Source of the DNA: Novosphingobium sp. CF614
GTDB lineage: Bacteria > Pseudomonadota > Alphaproteobacteria > Sphingomonadales > Sphingomonadaceae
DNA length: 64,000 nt
Assembly: GCF_900113255.1 (NCBI RefSeq)
Contig: NZ_FOOR01000003.1
Location: 62,001 to 126,000, forward strand
Direction of reading: 5' to 3'
Of the stretch, positions 10,247 to 19,192 are shown piece after piece (position 1 is the first letter of the stretch; each line of letters starts with the position of its first letter). The translations under genes and the position numbers were made by a program. The notes below the pieces were generated by a model. It was given only the letters and a program-made list of their open reading frames with translations, did not search any database and was not told where the DNA came from.

Positions 10247-12904
10247 TCAGAAGTTAAAGCTTATTCTGCCATAGTAATAGCCACCATTGATACCATAGGG
10301 TGAAATGGAGGGGTAGACGTTGGACGAATAGCCACGCGAACCGCTCGCAAGCTGGGCACTGCGAATGTATTGGTACGAGCGCTTGGTCGGATAAGTGTTG
10401 AACAGGTTGTTCGCACCGACCGAAAGCTTGAGCGATTCGGTCAGCTTCGCGCTCAGTTCAAGGTTGGTGATGAAGGCCGAATTCACCGGGACCTTGAGAT
10501 CGGCACCTGCCAGCGAGCTGTTGCCCGGGGTCGATTCAAGCGCATAGACCTGCGAGTAGAAATTCTCGCGCAGGTTCATGCTGAACCATCCCGATTCGAG
10601 GTATGCGGACAGGCTGGCGCGGAACTTGGGCGTGCTGTGCTCCAGTTCGACGACCCGGTATTTGTCGATGATCGCGGTGGCGCTGGGATCGGTCTGGTTG
10701 ACGTAGAGAGCCGATGGCAAGGCGGCGATCTTCTTGACCTTGTTCTCATTGTAGTTGGCGGAGAAAGTCCAGTCGATCGTCGCGAAGCTGGTCGGCATCT
10801 GGTAGTTCGCCACGAAGTCGATACCCCGCGTGCGCATGTCGGCGCCGTTGACGAAAGTCTGCACCGCGACCTGGCCATCGATGTTGCGATCACCGGTGAG
10901 GGTATCGGTGAGCACATAGCTGGGAATGGTGCCGCCAAGCGCCGAAGCGACGGCATCGAAGACGGCCTGCTGGTTATAGGTGAAGTAGTTGTCCGCACTG
11001 TAGGCGACGCACTGCGAGGCGTTGGAACCGGAATAGCCTTCCGGGCAGTACTTGCCGTTGAAGCCGTAGAACGAGCTTGAGATGAGGATGCGATCGCGGA
11101 TCTCGATCCAGTAGGCATCCAGCGTGACGCTGATGCGCGAGCTTGGCGTGAAGACGATGCCGGCGCTGAAGTTGGTGGATTTCTCAGGCTTCAGGCCGCC
11201 GAAGCCGAGCGCGGCGCCCGCGGCGGAGTTGGCCGGCAGCACGCCGAAGACACCGCTTGGCGCCACGTTGATGCCCGAATAGAACCCTTCCGCCAGGGTC
11301 GGCGCGCGAAAGCCGGTCGATACGGTGCCGCGAATGGCGAAGGTGGCCGAAAAGTCATAGCGGCTGGTCAGCTTGAACACCGTGGTATCGCCAAAGTCGC
11401 TGTAATGCTCGTGGCGGACCGCGCCGTCGACGAGCCAGTCCGGTGTCGGTTTCAGGCTGACATCGAGATATTGCGAGAAGTTGGTGCGGCTATTGTCGCT
11501 CGCGTCGTTCGGACTGTAGCCGAAGAACGACTGGGCGCCGCCGCCATAGTAGGACGCCGGATCCCCATCGACGATGCCATAAGTCTCGCGGCGCCATTCG
11601 AGGCCCGCCGCGACATTGACCGGCTGGGAAAGGCCGACGTCGAAAGCATGGGTCAGGTCAAGCGTATTGGTCCACTGGGAAGCCTTGAAGTCGCCGTTGT
11701 GGAACTCGGTGGGAGTGAATCCGGTGTCGGCGTAAAGCTGGGCGTTGCCCGAATTCTCGACGTAGACGCCAACGAAATCCTTGCCGTAGGTCGACGCGAA
11801 ATCGAAGGTGGTATCGCCCAGCGCGCCCTTGAAGCCGCCGGTGATGGAGTAGTCGGTTTCATGCACCGCTTCGAGTGGCTGGAAGCCGCTGGGATAGAAC
11901 GGCGTGCCATCGCCGTCGACGATCACCGACGGCGTGCGGTAGTTCTCGTAGGCATGGGCATACTTGTGACCATAGCTGCCGAAGCTGTATATTTCGAAGT
12001 CGCCGAACTCGTAGCCGGCATTGTACATGACCGAGGTCTGGTCGATCTCGGGATCGCCCTCGATCCGGTTGACATAAGGATAGAATGGCGCGTCGACGAT
12101 ATCCGGATAGGCCGCCAGGTTTTTCAACGCGGCCGCGCTGCTGCCGTAGACGTTCGGGTTGATATCGCCGCGGAAGCTGAAGCCCTTGTGCTTCTTTTCG
12201 GCGGTGATGTTGAAATAGGAATTCTCGACCGGCGCGAAGCCGACATTGCCGGAGATGGCGTAGCTCTTGCCGCCGCCGTCGTAATATTGCCCGCCGGTGA
12301 CATTGACGGTGCCGCCGTGATCGGCCGTCTTCTGGATGATGTTGATGACGCCGGCGATGGCGTCGGTGCCATATTGCGCGGCTGCACCGTCCTGCAGGAC
12401 TTCGATATGATCGATCGAATCGGTCAGGATGAAGCTCATGTCCGGCGCGGCGCTGCCGCCGTATGGGCCGCCGGCGACCGAGACATTGGCGGTGCCGTGC
12501 CGGCGCTTGCCGTTGATGAGGATGAGCGTGTGGTTGGGGCTGAGCCCGCGCAGCTTCATCTGCAGGTTATGCGCCTGGAGATCGCCGCCGAAAGCCTGCG
12601 CCTGGACCGAGGGCAGGACCTGTGCAAGGCTCTGGATGAGGTCTGGCTGGCCCGTGCTCTTGATGGCTTCGACACCGAGGATCTGGACTGGCGCCGGGCT
12701 GTCCACGGCGCGCATGCCGGTGACGCGCGTACCCGTTACGATGATCGCCTCGCCGGTCTGATCGGCCGTGGCGGCAGCGGCTGCCGCCTCGGCCTCGGAG
12801 CCTGTGGTCGCCATGGCGGCGGCGGTCTGGGCAAGAACGGGCTGCGCGAAGGTGCAAAGGCCCGCCGCGAGCGCGGCAATCGATGCTGTGTCCCTGTATT
12901 TCAT
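10247..12904 (-). CDS. TonB-dependent outer-membrane receptor
   Basis: This 885-residue outer-membrane receptor has a signal peptide (1-26, ending VLAQ), a TonB box EAIIVTG at about 52-58, a plug domain to about 180 (RGLSPNHTLILINGKRRHG, DSIDHIEVLQDGAAAQYGTDA, AGVINII) and a 22-strand-type barrel ending in YYGRISFNF. There is no FecA-type N-terminal signalling domain. Such receptors take up siderophores, cobalamin, sugars or other bulky nutrients, and nothing here fixes the ligand. The next gene upstream is divergent: a two-component regulator whose putative binding sites lie about 515 bp away. Confidence 0.92.
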   Translation of the reverse strand: MKYRDTASIAALAAGLCTFAQPVLAQTAAAMATTGSEAEAAAAAATADQTGEAIIVTGTRVTGMRAVDSPAPVQILGVEAIKSTGQPDLIQSLAQVLPSVQAQAFGGDLQAHNLQMKLRGLSPNHTLILINGKRRHGTANVSVAGGPYGGSAAPDMSFILTDSIDHIEVLQDGAAAQYGTDAIAGVINIIQKTADHGGTVNVTGGQYYDGGGKSYAISGNVGFAPVENSYFNITAEKKHKGFSFRGDINPNVYGSSAAALKNLAAYPDIVDAPFYPYVNRIEGDPEIDQTSVMYNAGYEFGDFEIYSFGSYGHKYAHAYENYRTPSVIVDGDGTPFYPSGFQPLEAVHETDYSITGGFKGALGDTTFDFASTYGKDFVGVYVENSGNAQLYADTGFTPTEFHNGDFKASQWTNTLDLTHAFDVGLSQPVNVAAGLEWRRETYGIVDGDPASYYGGGAQSFFGYSPNDASDNSRTNFSQYLDVSLKPTPDWLVDGAVRHEHYSDFGDTTVFKLTSRYDFSATFAIRGTVSTGFRAPTLAEGFYSGINVAPSGVFGVLPANSAAGAALGFGGLKPEKSTNFSAGIVFTPSSRISVTLDAYWIEIRDRILISSSFYGFNGKYCPEGYSGSNASQCVAYSADNYFTYNQQAVFDAVASALGGTIPSYVLTDTLTGDRNIDGQVAVQTFVNGADMRTRGIDFVANYQMPTSFATIDWTFSANYNENKVKKIAALPSALYVNQTDPSATAIIDKYRVVELEHSTPKFRASLSAYLESGWFSMNLRENFYSQVYALESTPGNSSLAGADLKVPVNSAFITNLELSAKLTESLKLSVGANNLFNTYPTKRSYQYIRSAQLASGSRGYSSNVYPSISPYGINGGYYYGRISFNF

Positions 12905-13164
12905 CTGGATCGGCCCCTCATCTGCTGGACGAAGTTTCTTGGGTTGGCCTCTCCCAGAGATTCCAAATTCTGCTTATTATCTGAAAAAAGGAGATTCTTT
13001 TGCAGGTCATGGGCGGCTCGCCGCGGCTGGTGCGGAAGTTCGGCGCCGCCAAGCCCGGGCGCGGCCAATCGCTTTCGCCGGCGCTCCACCGGGAGGCGCG
13101 ACCGGCCTTTCGCATTTCGTCTCGTTGCGGCGGCGCGGGCCAGTTCCTGCGGCCGCGGGCAAAG

Positions 13165-13290
13165 TCATGCCACCGCTTCGACGGGAACAAGCGCGGCCTG
13201 GCGCCCGGCGCCGAAGCCGCGCTCACCGAGGCGGAAGTGAAGCGCGAAACCCGGATGCAGCGAGGCCGCGCGACCGAACTGGTTGACCAT
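13165..13290 (-). CDS. Possible 41-residue small protein (unrecognised)
   Basis: An ATG at 13290 follows GAAAGGGGCTCA, a plausible ribosome-binding site. It opens a 41-codon frame beginning MVNQFGRAASLHPGFALHF. Codon third positions are mostly G or C, as in neighbouring real genes. Its TGA overlaps a second ATG frame of 53 codons (13007-13168). It could be a small protein, a leader peptide for the TonB receptor 260 bp downstream, or the decayed end of a lost gene. I recognise no family, so this is a weak call. Confidence 0.22.
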   Translation of the reverse strand: MVNQFGRAASLHPGFALHFRLGERGFGAGRQAALVPVEAVA

Positions 13291-13418
13291 TGAGCCCCTT
13301 TCAACCGCGTAGGCCTGTGTCGCGCCCGTAACCTTGCTGGTTGCGACCCCGGCAACGGCCTCAGCTTGCGTGGAGGTGCGAATTTTCGTCCACGCACGGC
13401 GAAGTTAGGCTGGACGAC

Positions 13419-13490
13419 CTGTCACCAAGCTGTCACCCTCCCGGACACAACGGAAAAAGAATTTTCGGGTCGGCGACAGCTTGATGACAG
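13419..13490. promoter_or_regulatory. Two PhoB-like direct-repeat operators upstream of the response regulator
   Basis: Copy one is CTGTCAC-CAAG-CTGTCAC (13419-13436), two heptamers spaced exactly 11 bp apart. Copy two lies on the other strand, (C)GACAG-CTTGA-TGACAG (13474-13490), again with 11-bp spacing. An 11-bp-spaced tandem half-site is the classic mode of OmpR/PhoB-family dimers. A third copy sits at 15819-15835 before the transporter, so the most economical reader is the regulator encoded at 13609. The sites end about 120 bp before its start codon. Confidence 0.6.
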
Positions 13491-13608
13491 GTTTCCGCCA
13501 AACAGTGCCGAATCGAGAAAGATAAGGAAGTACGTCGATTCCGCAGGGCGGTTTCGCTCCCGCTATGGATGGGGAGGATGCCACAACTCTTCTACAGGGA
13601 GTGAGTTG

Positions 13609-14274
13609 TTGCGTATTCTGATCGTGGAAGATGACCGCAGCCTTGCGCGCGGGATGGAAGCTTCGATGGCCGCCGCCGGTTTCGCCATGGATTTCGTATC
13701 GACCGGTGAAGAGGCGATCGAGGTGCTGTTCACCGAGCCTTACAATCTCGCGATCCTCGATCTCGGATTGCCCGATATGGACGGCCTGGAAGTGCTGAGC
13801 CACCTGCGCCGCCGCGAACTGCAGATTCCCATCCTGATCCTGACCGCGCGCGACGCCGTGAGCGATCGTATCGAGGGGCTCGATCGCGGCGCGGACGATT
13901 ACCTTTCAAAACCTTTCCACCCGCGCGAGCTGGAATCGCGGGTGCGCGCGCTTATCCGCCGCAGCCTCGGCACCGCGGATCCGGTGCTGCGCATCGGCCG
14001 GCTCAGCTTCGATCGCTCGACCCGCACGGTCCAGCTCAACCGCTCCGTCGTCGAATTGCGGCGGCGCGAACTCGCCGTGCTGGAGACCCTGATGGGCCGC
14101 CCGGGCAGGGTCGTGACCCGCGAATGCCTGACGGCCGAAGTGTTCAATTTCGCCGATGCGGTCGCCCCCAATGCGCTGGATGTCTATGTCGGACGGCTCC
14201 GGCGCAAGCTGATGCCGGACGGCCCGGTGATCCGAACGATCAGGGGCCTGGGGTACATGCTCGAAGGCAGCTGA
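13609..14274 (+). CDS. OmpR-family response regulator (TctD-like)
   Basis: The protein has 221 residues from a TTG start at 13609, seven bases after AGGGAG; the protein then begins LRILIVEDDRSLARG as the family does. The receiver domain (1-115) has the acidic pocket EDD, the phospho-acceptor Asp in ILDLGLPDMDG (about D51), T in LTARD and K in YLSKPF. The C-terminal winged helix (about 125-221) includes RRRELAVLE and the recognition region VDVYVGRLRRKL-like LDVYVGRLRRKL. Its kinase follows 10 bp later and a symporter follows that. The layout matches TctD/TctE systems that induce a carboxylate transporter. Confidence 0.9.
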   Translation: MRILIVEDDRSLARGMEASMAAAGFAMDFVSTGEEAIEVLFTEPYNLAILDLGLPDMDGLEVLSHLRRRELQIPILILTARDAVSDRIEGLDRGADDYLSKPFHPRELESRVRALIRRSLGTADPVLRIGRLSFDRSTRTVQLNRSVVELRRRELAVLETLMGRPGRVVTRECLTAEVFNFADAVAPNALDVYVGRLRRKLMPDGPVIRTIRGLGYMLEGS

Positions 14275-14284
14275 AACACGCTCG

Positions 14285-15817
14285 ATGGGGTCGTTGCGCT
14301 CCCGGCTGACCGCGGCGGTCATGATGCCGCTGCTCGCCCTTGCCATGACGTTCGGCGGAATCACATGCTGGATGATCCACACCACGGTTTCCACCGCTTC
14401 GGACCGCGCGCTGGTGGGGTCCGTCACGATCATCGGCCGGGCGATCGATACCCGGGTTTCGGTGCGTGACCAGATTCTGCCGCTCGCGGTCCATCTGCTG
14501 CAAAGCCGGGCCACGCCGGTGCCCCACTACAGCGTCCATGATGGAAACCGCCTCGTTGCCGGCACGCCCTGGCTGGTGCCGCCGGACGATTACGACCCGC
14601 GGCCCGGCGCGAAAATGCCTCATCACGCACCGGCCGGCTTTCCCAGCAGCTACCGGAATACGCGGCTTGTCAGCGGCTATGTCGACGCACGTGATGCCGA
14701 AGGCGTCATCCAGCCGGCTTACCTGCGCGACGCGGTCCTGGAGGGCCGGCCGGTGCGTATCGCCACCGAGATTCGCGTGCTGCAACACTCCGGGAGGCCC
14801 GTGGCGATCCAGGTCGCGGACTTCCTCGACGATCGCACTGCCTATGAGCAGACCTATTTCCTGCGCGTCGTGGGGGCCGGAATATTGATCGTCATGATCG
14901 CGGTGCTGCTGTTTTACGGGGCGATCACCTGGGGACTGCGTCCTTTCGCATCGCTGACAGCGCAGATCGAAAAGGCACGCAAGTTGACGTCATCGCATTT
15001 CCGCCTTGCCCTGGCGGGCGATGCCCCGAAGGAAGCGCATCTGCTGGTCCGGGCTTTCAACGAACTCATGATGCGCACCGAGCGGGCGGTCGATTCGCTC
15101 AGCCAGTTCACGGCGAATGCCTCGCACCAGCTTCGAACCCCGCTTGCCATCGTGCGCGTCCATGTCGACGTCCTGGAACGTTACGGCCCCTCCTCCCCCC
15201 AAGGCGCCGTCGCGCTCGCCGACATCGGCGCCGCGGTGACCGCGCTCGAAAGATTGCTGTCGCAGCTCATCTCGCTTGCCCGGATGGATGAACAGGAACA
15301 CGCGATCGACCCCTTGGAGGCCTTCGACCTGACCGGAGTCACATCGAATCTCGTCGCGACCCGGGTCGCCCAGGCCGACACCGCGAAGATGGATATCGGC
15401 TTCGAGGCGAGCGGAAACCCCGTCATGGCGCTCGGCCATGCCGTGCTGGCGACGGAAATGATCGGCAACCTGCTCGACAATGCGATCCGCTACAATCGTC
15501 CCGAGGGCGCGGTCACCGTGCGCGTCCTGCGCCGCAACGGAGAGCCGAGCATAGAGATCGAGGATGACGGTCCCGGCATCGCGCCGGACGATCGCGAGAA
15601 GGTCTGGGAGCGTTTCTATCGCGCGCCCACGGCCGATGCCCCGCCGGGCAGCGGGCTCGGGCTTCCGATCGTCAAGGCGCTCGGCGAGCGGATGGGCGCC
15701 AGAGTCACCTTGGCCGAGGGGCGCGACGGACGAGGCGTATTGGCGATCGTCGCGTTCCGGCGGGCGGAATCAAGGTCTGATACTTTTTCCGATACTTATC
15801 ACGCGTCAATCGCGTAG
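14285..15817 (+). CDS. Sensor histidine kinase (TctE-like)
   Basis: This 510-residue inner-membrane kinase has a first transmembrane helix at about 8-35 (VMMPLLALAMTFGGI), a periplasmic sensor region to about 195, a second helix (VVGAGILIVMIAVLLFYG), then HAMP-like, DHp and catalytic domains. ASHQLRTPLAIV near residue 281 carries the phospho-His. LLDNAIRYN is the N-box, IEDDGPGIA the G1 box and PGSGLGLPIVKALGERMG the G2 box. The periplasmic region with a short two-helix anchor fits the two-component-sensor N-terminal family found in TctE-type kinases. Its signal is probably the substrate of the adjacent symporter (inference). Confidence 0.9.
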   Translation: MGSLRSRLTAAVMMPLLALAMTFGGITCWMIHTTVSTASDRALVGSVTIIGRAIDTRVSVRDQILPLAVHLLQSRATPVPHYSVHDGNRLVAGTPWLVPPDDYDPRPGAKMPHHAPAGFPSSYRNTRLVSGYVDARDAEGVIQPAYLRDAVLEGRPVRIATEIRVLQHSGRPVAIQVADFLDDRTAYEQTYFLRVVGAGILIVMIAVLLFYGAITWGLRPFASLTAQIEKARKLTSSHFRLALAGDAPKEAHLLVRAFNELMMRTERAVDSLSQFTANASHQLRTPLAIVRVHVDVLERYGPSSPQGAVALADIGAAVTALERLLSQLISLARMDEQEHAIDPLEAFDLTGVTSNLVATRVAQADTAKMDIGFEASGNPVMALGHAVLATEMIGNLLDNAIRYNRPEGAVTVRVLRRNGEPSIEIEDDGPGIAPDDREKVWERFYRAPTADAPPGSGLGLPIVKALGERMGARVTLAEGRDGRGVLAIVAFRRAESRSDTFSDTYHASIA

Positions 15818-15818
15818 A

Positions 15819-15835
15819 TGACAGCTTGCTGACAG
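15819..15835 (+). promoter_or_regulatory. Third PhoB-like direct repeat, upstream of the symporter
   Basis: TGACAG-CTTGC-TGACAG repeats a hexamer at 11-bp spacing immediately after the kinase stop, 234 bp before the symporter start. It matches the site at 13474-13490 (CGACAG-CTTGA-TGACAG), and both are followed by a GGTTTCC-like sequence. This ties the transporter to the same regulator as the regulator's own promoter. Confidence 0.6.
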
Positions 15836-16068
15836 GGTTTCCAAGGCAAGCAGACTTCCAGAAGAGTCGACTGCTTAGACTCCGGCAACCGCGTGCACGC
15901 AGTATGACGGAACCAACAGGATGACATCCGCGAAATGATGCACCCAGACTTCCGGTCGAGCCCGGCCAATGCCAAGTCTCTTGAAACGAGGCTCATCTTC
16001 TCCCTTCGGCCGCTCGCAAAGACGAAGGAAAGGGGAACAAGCGTTCCGATCAATGAGATTTGGTATAA

Positions 16069-17355
16069 GTGACGCCCATAACACGAACACCTTCGATCGG
16101 TCGCTGGCTTCGGCCGCAACCGCACATTCTCCTGTTCGCCGGTTTCGCCATCGGCACGGGCGCGGGCACTCTCGTCGAATTCCTGGGCACGGACCGCGCC
16201 TTCACGTCGCTGCTGCTGACTTGCTTCATTCGGCCGGTCGAACGGACCTTCCTGAGCGTGTTGTTCCTGCTGATCGTACCGCTGCTGTTTTCCGCCATCA
16301 TCAGTGGCCTCTCGCGGCTTCGCGGCAACGCCGGGATGCAGGGATTGCTGGTCACGACCTTTGCCTACATGGCGGCGGTCTCCGCCTCGGCGGTGTTGAT
16401 CGGACTGGCCATGGCCAATCTTTTCCGTCCCGGCGACGGCATCCCGCCGGAGGTCGGCCAGCACCTGCTCGACGCGCGCGCGCCGCCGCTTCCCGAAAGC
16501 CTGATGAGCATCGCGCAGGGCTACCGGCCGGCGAACGGCTGGGTGCTGGGCATGGTGATCGTCTCGCTCTCGATCGCCCTGGCACTGCCCTTTTTCCGCA
16601 AGCAAGGCGGCCGCCGCCTCCTGGCGGGCTGCGAATGGCTGTTCGAAGCAGGCATGAAAGTGCTCTCGCTGGTGACGCGATTCGCGCCGATCGCGGTGGC
16701 CTGCTTCATGTTCGACATGACCGTCATGTTCGGCTGGCACCTGTTGTTCTACCTGAGCGCCTATGTCGGCGTCGTGCTGGCCGCGCTGGCGCTGCAGATC
16801 GCGGTCACTTTCTCCATCGTCGTCTGGATGCGGGGCGAAGTCTCGCCGGTGAAGTTCCTGCGCAGCGTGCAGGAAGCCGCGCTGATTGCGTTCTGCACAT
16901 CCTCTTCCAATGCCACCTTGCCCACGGCGCTCAAGGTTGCCGAAGCCGATCTCGGACTGCCCGACCGCGTCGTGAGGCCGGTGCTCGGCATCGGCACGGT
17001 CGCCAACCAGAGCGGCACCGCGATCTATACGGCCGTGACGGTGCTGTTCGTCGGGCAGTTCTTCGGCATGGATCTCTCGCTGGACCAGCAGGCGCTCGTG
17101 TTTGTCGTGGCGACGCTGGCCGGGATGGGCACGATGGGCGTTCCCGCCGGCGCGCTCCCCACCGTCGCGACCATGCTGGCCCTGACGGGCTTGCCCCCGG
17201 AAGGCATAGGCCTGGTGATCGGCGTCGATCGCCTGCTCGACATGTTCCGGACACTGGTCAACGTCGTCGGCGATCTCGCCATAGCGGTGGCGATCGCCCG
17301 CGAGCCGGTAGCGGCGCACGGCGATGCCGCCATCGCGACCCGCGAGATCTACTGA
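16069..17355 (+). CDS. Dicarboxylate/amino acid:cation symporter (DAACS family)
   Basis: The protein has 428 residues from a GTG at 16069; the lead sequence MTPITRTPSIGRW precedes helix 1. It is a multi-helix inner-membrane carrier of the GltP/DctA type. The serine-rich re-entrant loop appears as TSSSNATLPTAL. The helix 7 motif is changed from NMDGT to GIGTVANQSGTAIY. The second hairpin is GMGTMGVPAGALPT and the substrate helix is GVDRLLDMFRTLVNVVGD. The altered helix 7 motif suggests a substrate outside plain C4-dicarboxylates. It lies behind a TctDE-like pair and a matching operator, so it is probably their target. Confidence 0.88.
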   Translation: MTPITRTPSIGRWLRPQPHILLFAGFAIGTGAGTLVEFLGTDRAFTSLLLTCFIRPVERTFLSVLFLLIVPLLFSAIISGLSRLRGNAGMQGLLVTTFAYMAAVSASAVLIGLAMANLFRPGDGIPPEVGQHLLDARAPPLPESLMSIAQGYRPANGWVLGMVIVSLSIALALPFFRKQGGRRLLAGCEWLFEAGMKVLSLVTRFAPIAVACFMFDMTVMFGWHLLFYLSAYVGVVLAALALQIAVTFSIVVWMRGEVSPVKFLRSVQEAALIAFCTSSSNATLPTALKVAEADLGLPDRVVRPVLGIGTVANQSGTAIYTAVTVLFVGQFFGMDLSLDQQALVFVVATLAGMGTMGVPAGALPTVATMLALTGLPPEGIGLVIGVDRLLDMFRTLVNVVGDLAIAVAIAREPVAAHGDAAIATREIY

Positions 17356-17383
17356 AAGCCGAACCCGGTAGCGTGATCGCGCA

Positions 17384-17875
17384 TCAGCCGGGCCGGAAAA
17401 TCATGGCGGCGCCGTTCATGCAATAGCGCTGGCCCGTGGGTGGCGGGCCGTCGTCGAAGACGTGGCCCAGGTGCCCGCCGCAGCGCGCGCAGTGGACTTC
17501 GGTGCGCGGGTAGCCCAGCTTGAAGTCGGTCGATGTGCCTACCGCACCGGGCAGCGGTTTCCAGAAGCTGGGCCAACCGGTGCCGCTGTCGAACTTGGTT
17601 TTGGAGGAATAGAGCGGATTGCCGTCAGCCGCGCACAGGAAGGTGCCGGCGCGGTGTTCATCGTTGAGCGGCGAGGAAAAGGGCCGCTCGGTGCCGGCCT
17701 CGCGCAGGATATGGAACTGCGCGGGCGTCAACCGCTGGCGCCACTCGGCCTCGCTGTACCGGACCGGAAAGACCTTCGCCTCGGCATCGCCGCCGCCGCA
17801 GGCCGCCAGCACGGGAAGCGCGGCACCGGCGCCGAGCCAGCCAAGGATCTGGCGACGGGTGGCCTTGAAGGACAT
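17384..17875 (-). CDS. msrB: Peptide-methionine (R)-S-oxide reductase, exported
   Basis: The protein has 163 residues from the ATG at 17875, which has GGAGAA upstream. It starts with a twin-arginine signal, TRRQILGWLG, ending in LAAC (Cys 26), a lipobox, so it may be a Tat-exported lipoprotein. The MsrB core is clear: GTGWPSFWKPL, RTEVHCARCGGHLGHVF and the catalytic Cys in GQRYCMNGAAM (about C152). It reduces Met-R-sulfoxide in envelope proteins. Two departures: the first zinc pair reads CAAD instead of CxxC, and the usual resolving-Cys position (GCGWPS) is Thr. Confidence 0.9.
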   Translation of the reverse strand: MSFKATRRQILGWLGAGAALPVLAACGGGDAEAKVFPVRYSEAEWRQRLTPAQFHILREAGTERPFSSPLNDEHRAGTFLCAADGNPLYSSKTKFDSGTGWPSFWKPLPGAVGTSTDFKLGYPRTEVHCARCGGHLGHVFDDGPPPTGQRYCMNGAAMIFRPG

Positions 17876-17971
17876 GGGTTCTCCTCTCTCCCGCTCGACA
17901 GGCCCGGGAAAGCCCGCCCGCGCCCAGTGGACACCCCCAGTCGATACCACGGCCCGCGCCGGAAGACACGT

Positions 17972-19192
17972 CTACGTGCGCCGCGCCTTTTCCTGCCGCC
18001 GCACCGGGCCCGATTTCATCACCCGGGTACGGAACAGGCGCGAGCCCGTCCGCACCAGCAGCAGCACGCAGACGGCCTCGCCCAGCACCGCCGCCAGGTG
18101 CGGCAGCAACGCCGGGTCCTGCGCCGCCCGCGCCAGCATCGCGAAAGGCGAACTGAAGGGAAAGAGCACCGCGAAGATCTCCACTGCGCTATCCGGCTGC
18201 GTCATCGCGTAACTGGCCAGGAAGAAGACCATGAGCTGCATCATCGTCACCGGCATCGAGAGCGTCTGCACTTCGCGCACGGTGGTCGCCATCGAGCCGA
18301 TCGAAAGGAACACGGAGCCGAGCAGCAGGTAGGCCATGGAGAAGTAGATGACGCCCAGCATGGCCAGCATCGGCCAGCCCACCGCCGGACTGGTCAGATG
18401 CGGAACGGCCGAGCCGGCCGCCAGGTAAAGCGCGCCGCCCACGCCGCCCCAGGCGGCGATGCCGACCAGCGAGACCCCCAGCATCGCGAAGAGCTTGCCG
18501 AAAAACACCGCTTCCATAGGGATCGCGGCGGCCAGTACTTCGATGATCTTGTTGCCCTTTTCCTCAACCAGATTGGACAGCACCATGCCGGCCAGCATCA
18601 TCGTCAGCAGGAACAGCAGCATCTGCGCCGACTGCGCGGTCTTGAGGCGGCCCGCGTGTTCATTGGCGTTGCTGGTGGCTGTCGTCCTGAACGTGACCTC
18701 GGGCCATGGGCCAAGCGGCCCCGCCACGGCCTGCGCCGCCACCATCGACACGGCGCCGCTCCAGGCGTGGATCTGTTCCCCCGGGCCGGTCAGCACCGGA
18801 GCCCCGGGCGAACCGGAAAGGATCGCGGCGATAGTGGCCTGGCGTCCGGCCAGGGCGGCGGCGGGATCATAGGCCTCGCCGGGCCGAAGCCGCTTGACCA
18901 CCACGAAGTCCGGCAGGCCATTGCCCAGTCGATCGGCAAGCGTGTCGCGGGCATGGACCACGGCGTCGGCATCCTGCCCCAGCATGACCACGCCCACTTG
19001 CGGATTCTCGGCGGTTCGTTGCGCGCTCTCGCCGACACTGCCGGCAAGCACGCCGATGATGACCGGGAACAAGGGCCCGAGCAGGAAGAAGAAGAACGTG
19101 CGCGAAAACAGGATCGCCACGAAATCGCGGCGGGCGACGACCCAGGCGGCGGCGAGGACCGACAGGCGGCCAGCACGGATTTTGTCGTTCAT
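17972..19192 (-). CDS. ABC-2 type transporter permease (NatB-like)
   Basis: This 406-residue inner-membrane permease has an N-terminal helix (FFFFLLGPLFPVIIGVLAG), a periplasmic domain to about 195 and then five more helices. LVEEKGNKIIEVLAAAIP is the diagnostic coupling-loop motif of NatB/ABC-2 exporters. The start overlaps the ATPase stop by ATGA (19189-19192), so the two are translated together. Relatives extrude sodium ions, antibiotics or membrane components. No substrate is evident here. Confidence 0.87.
   Translation of the reverse strand: MNDKIRAGRLSVLAAAWVVARRDFVAILFSRTFFFFLLGPLFPVIIGVLAGSVGESAQRTAENPQVGVVMLGQDADAVVHARDTLADRLGNGLPDFVVVKRLRPGEAYDPAAALAGRQATIAAILSGSPGAPVLTGPGEQIHAWSGAVSMVAAQAVAGPLGPWPEVTFRTTATSNANEHAGRLKTAQSAQMLLFLLTMMLAGMVLSNLVEEKGNKIIEVLAAAIPMEAVFFGKLFAMLGVSLVGIAAWGGVGGALYLAAGSAVPHLTSPAVGWPMLAMLGVIYFSMAYLLLGSVFLSIGSMATTVREVQTLSMPVTMMQLMVFFLASYAMTQPDSAVEIFAVLFPFSSPFAMLARAAQDPALLPHLAAVLGEAVCVLLLVRTGSRLFRTRVMKSGPVRRQEKARRT

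Larger units (their letters stand above)
12905..13608. other. 700-bp intergenic region between the TonB receptor and response regulator
   Basis: This long divergent intergenic stretch holds the promoters for both neighbours. Its right part contains two copies of a PhoB-like direct repeat (13419-13436, 13474-13490). Its left part has high-GC open frames without recognisable similarity, including a 41-codon minus-strand frame described separately. No RNA gene or clear terminator is visible. An AAGGAG-like element near 12989 could serve a + strand frame at 13000-13293 (97 codons, Arg-rich, no family resemblance), which I do not accept as a gene. Confidence 0.5.

Noticed and set aside
12918..13397. 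159-codon minus-strand frame upstream of the TonB receptor
   Set aside because: Arg/Pro/Ser-rich composition, no ribosome-binding site and no family resemblance; typical of high-GC chance frames.
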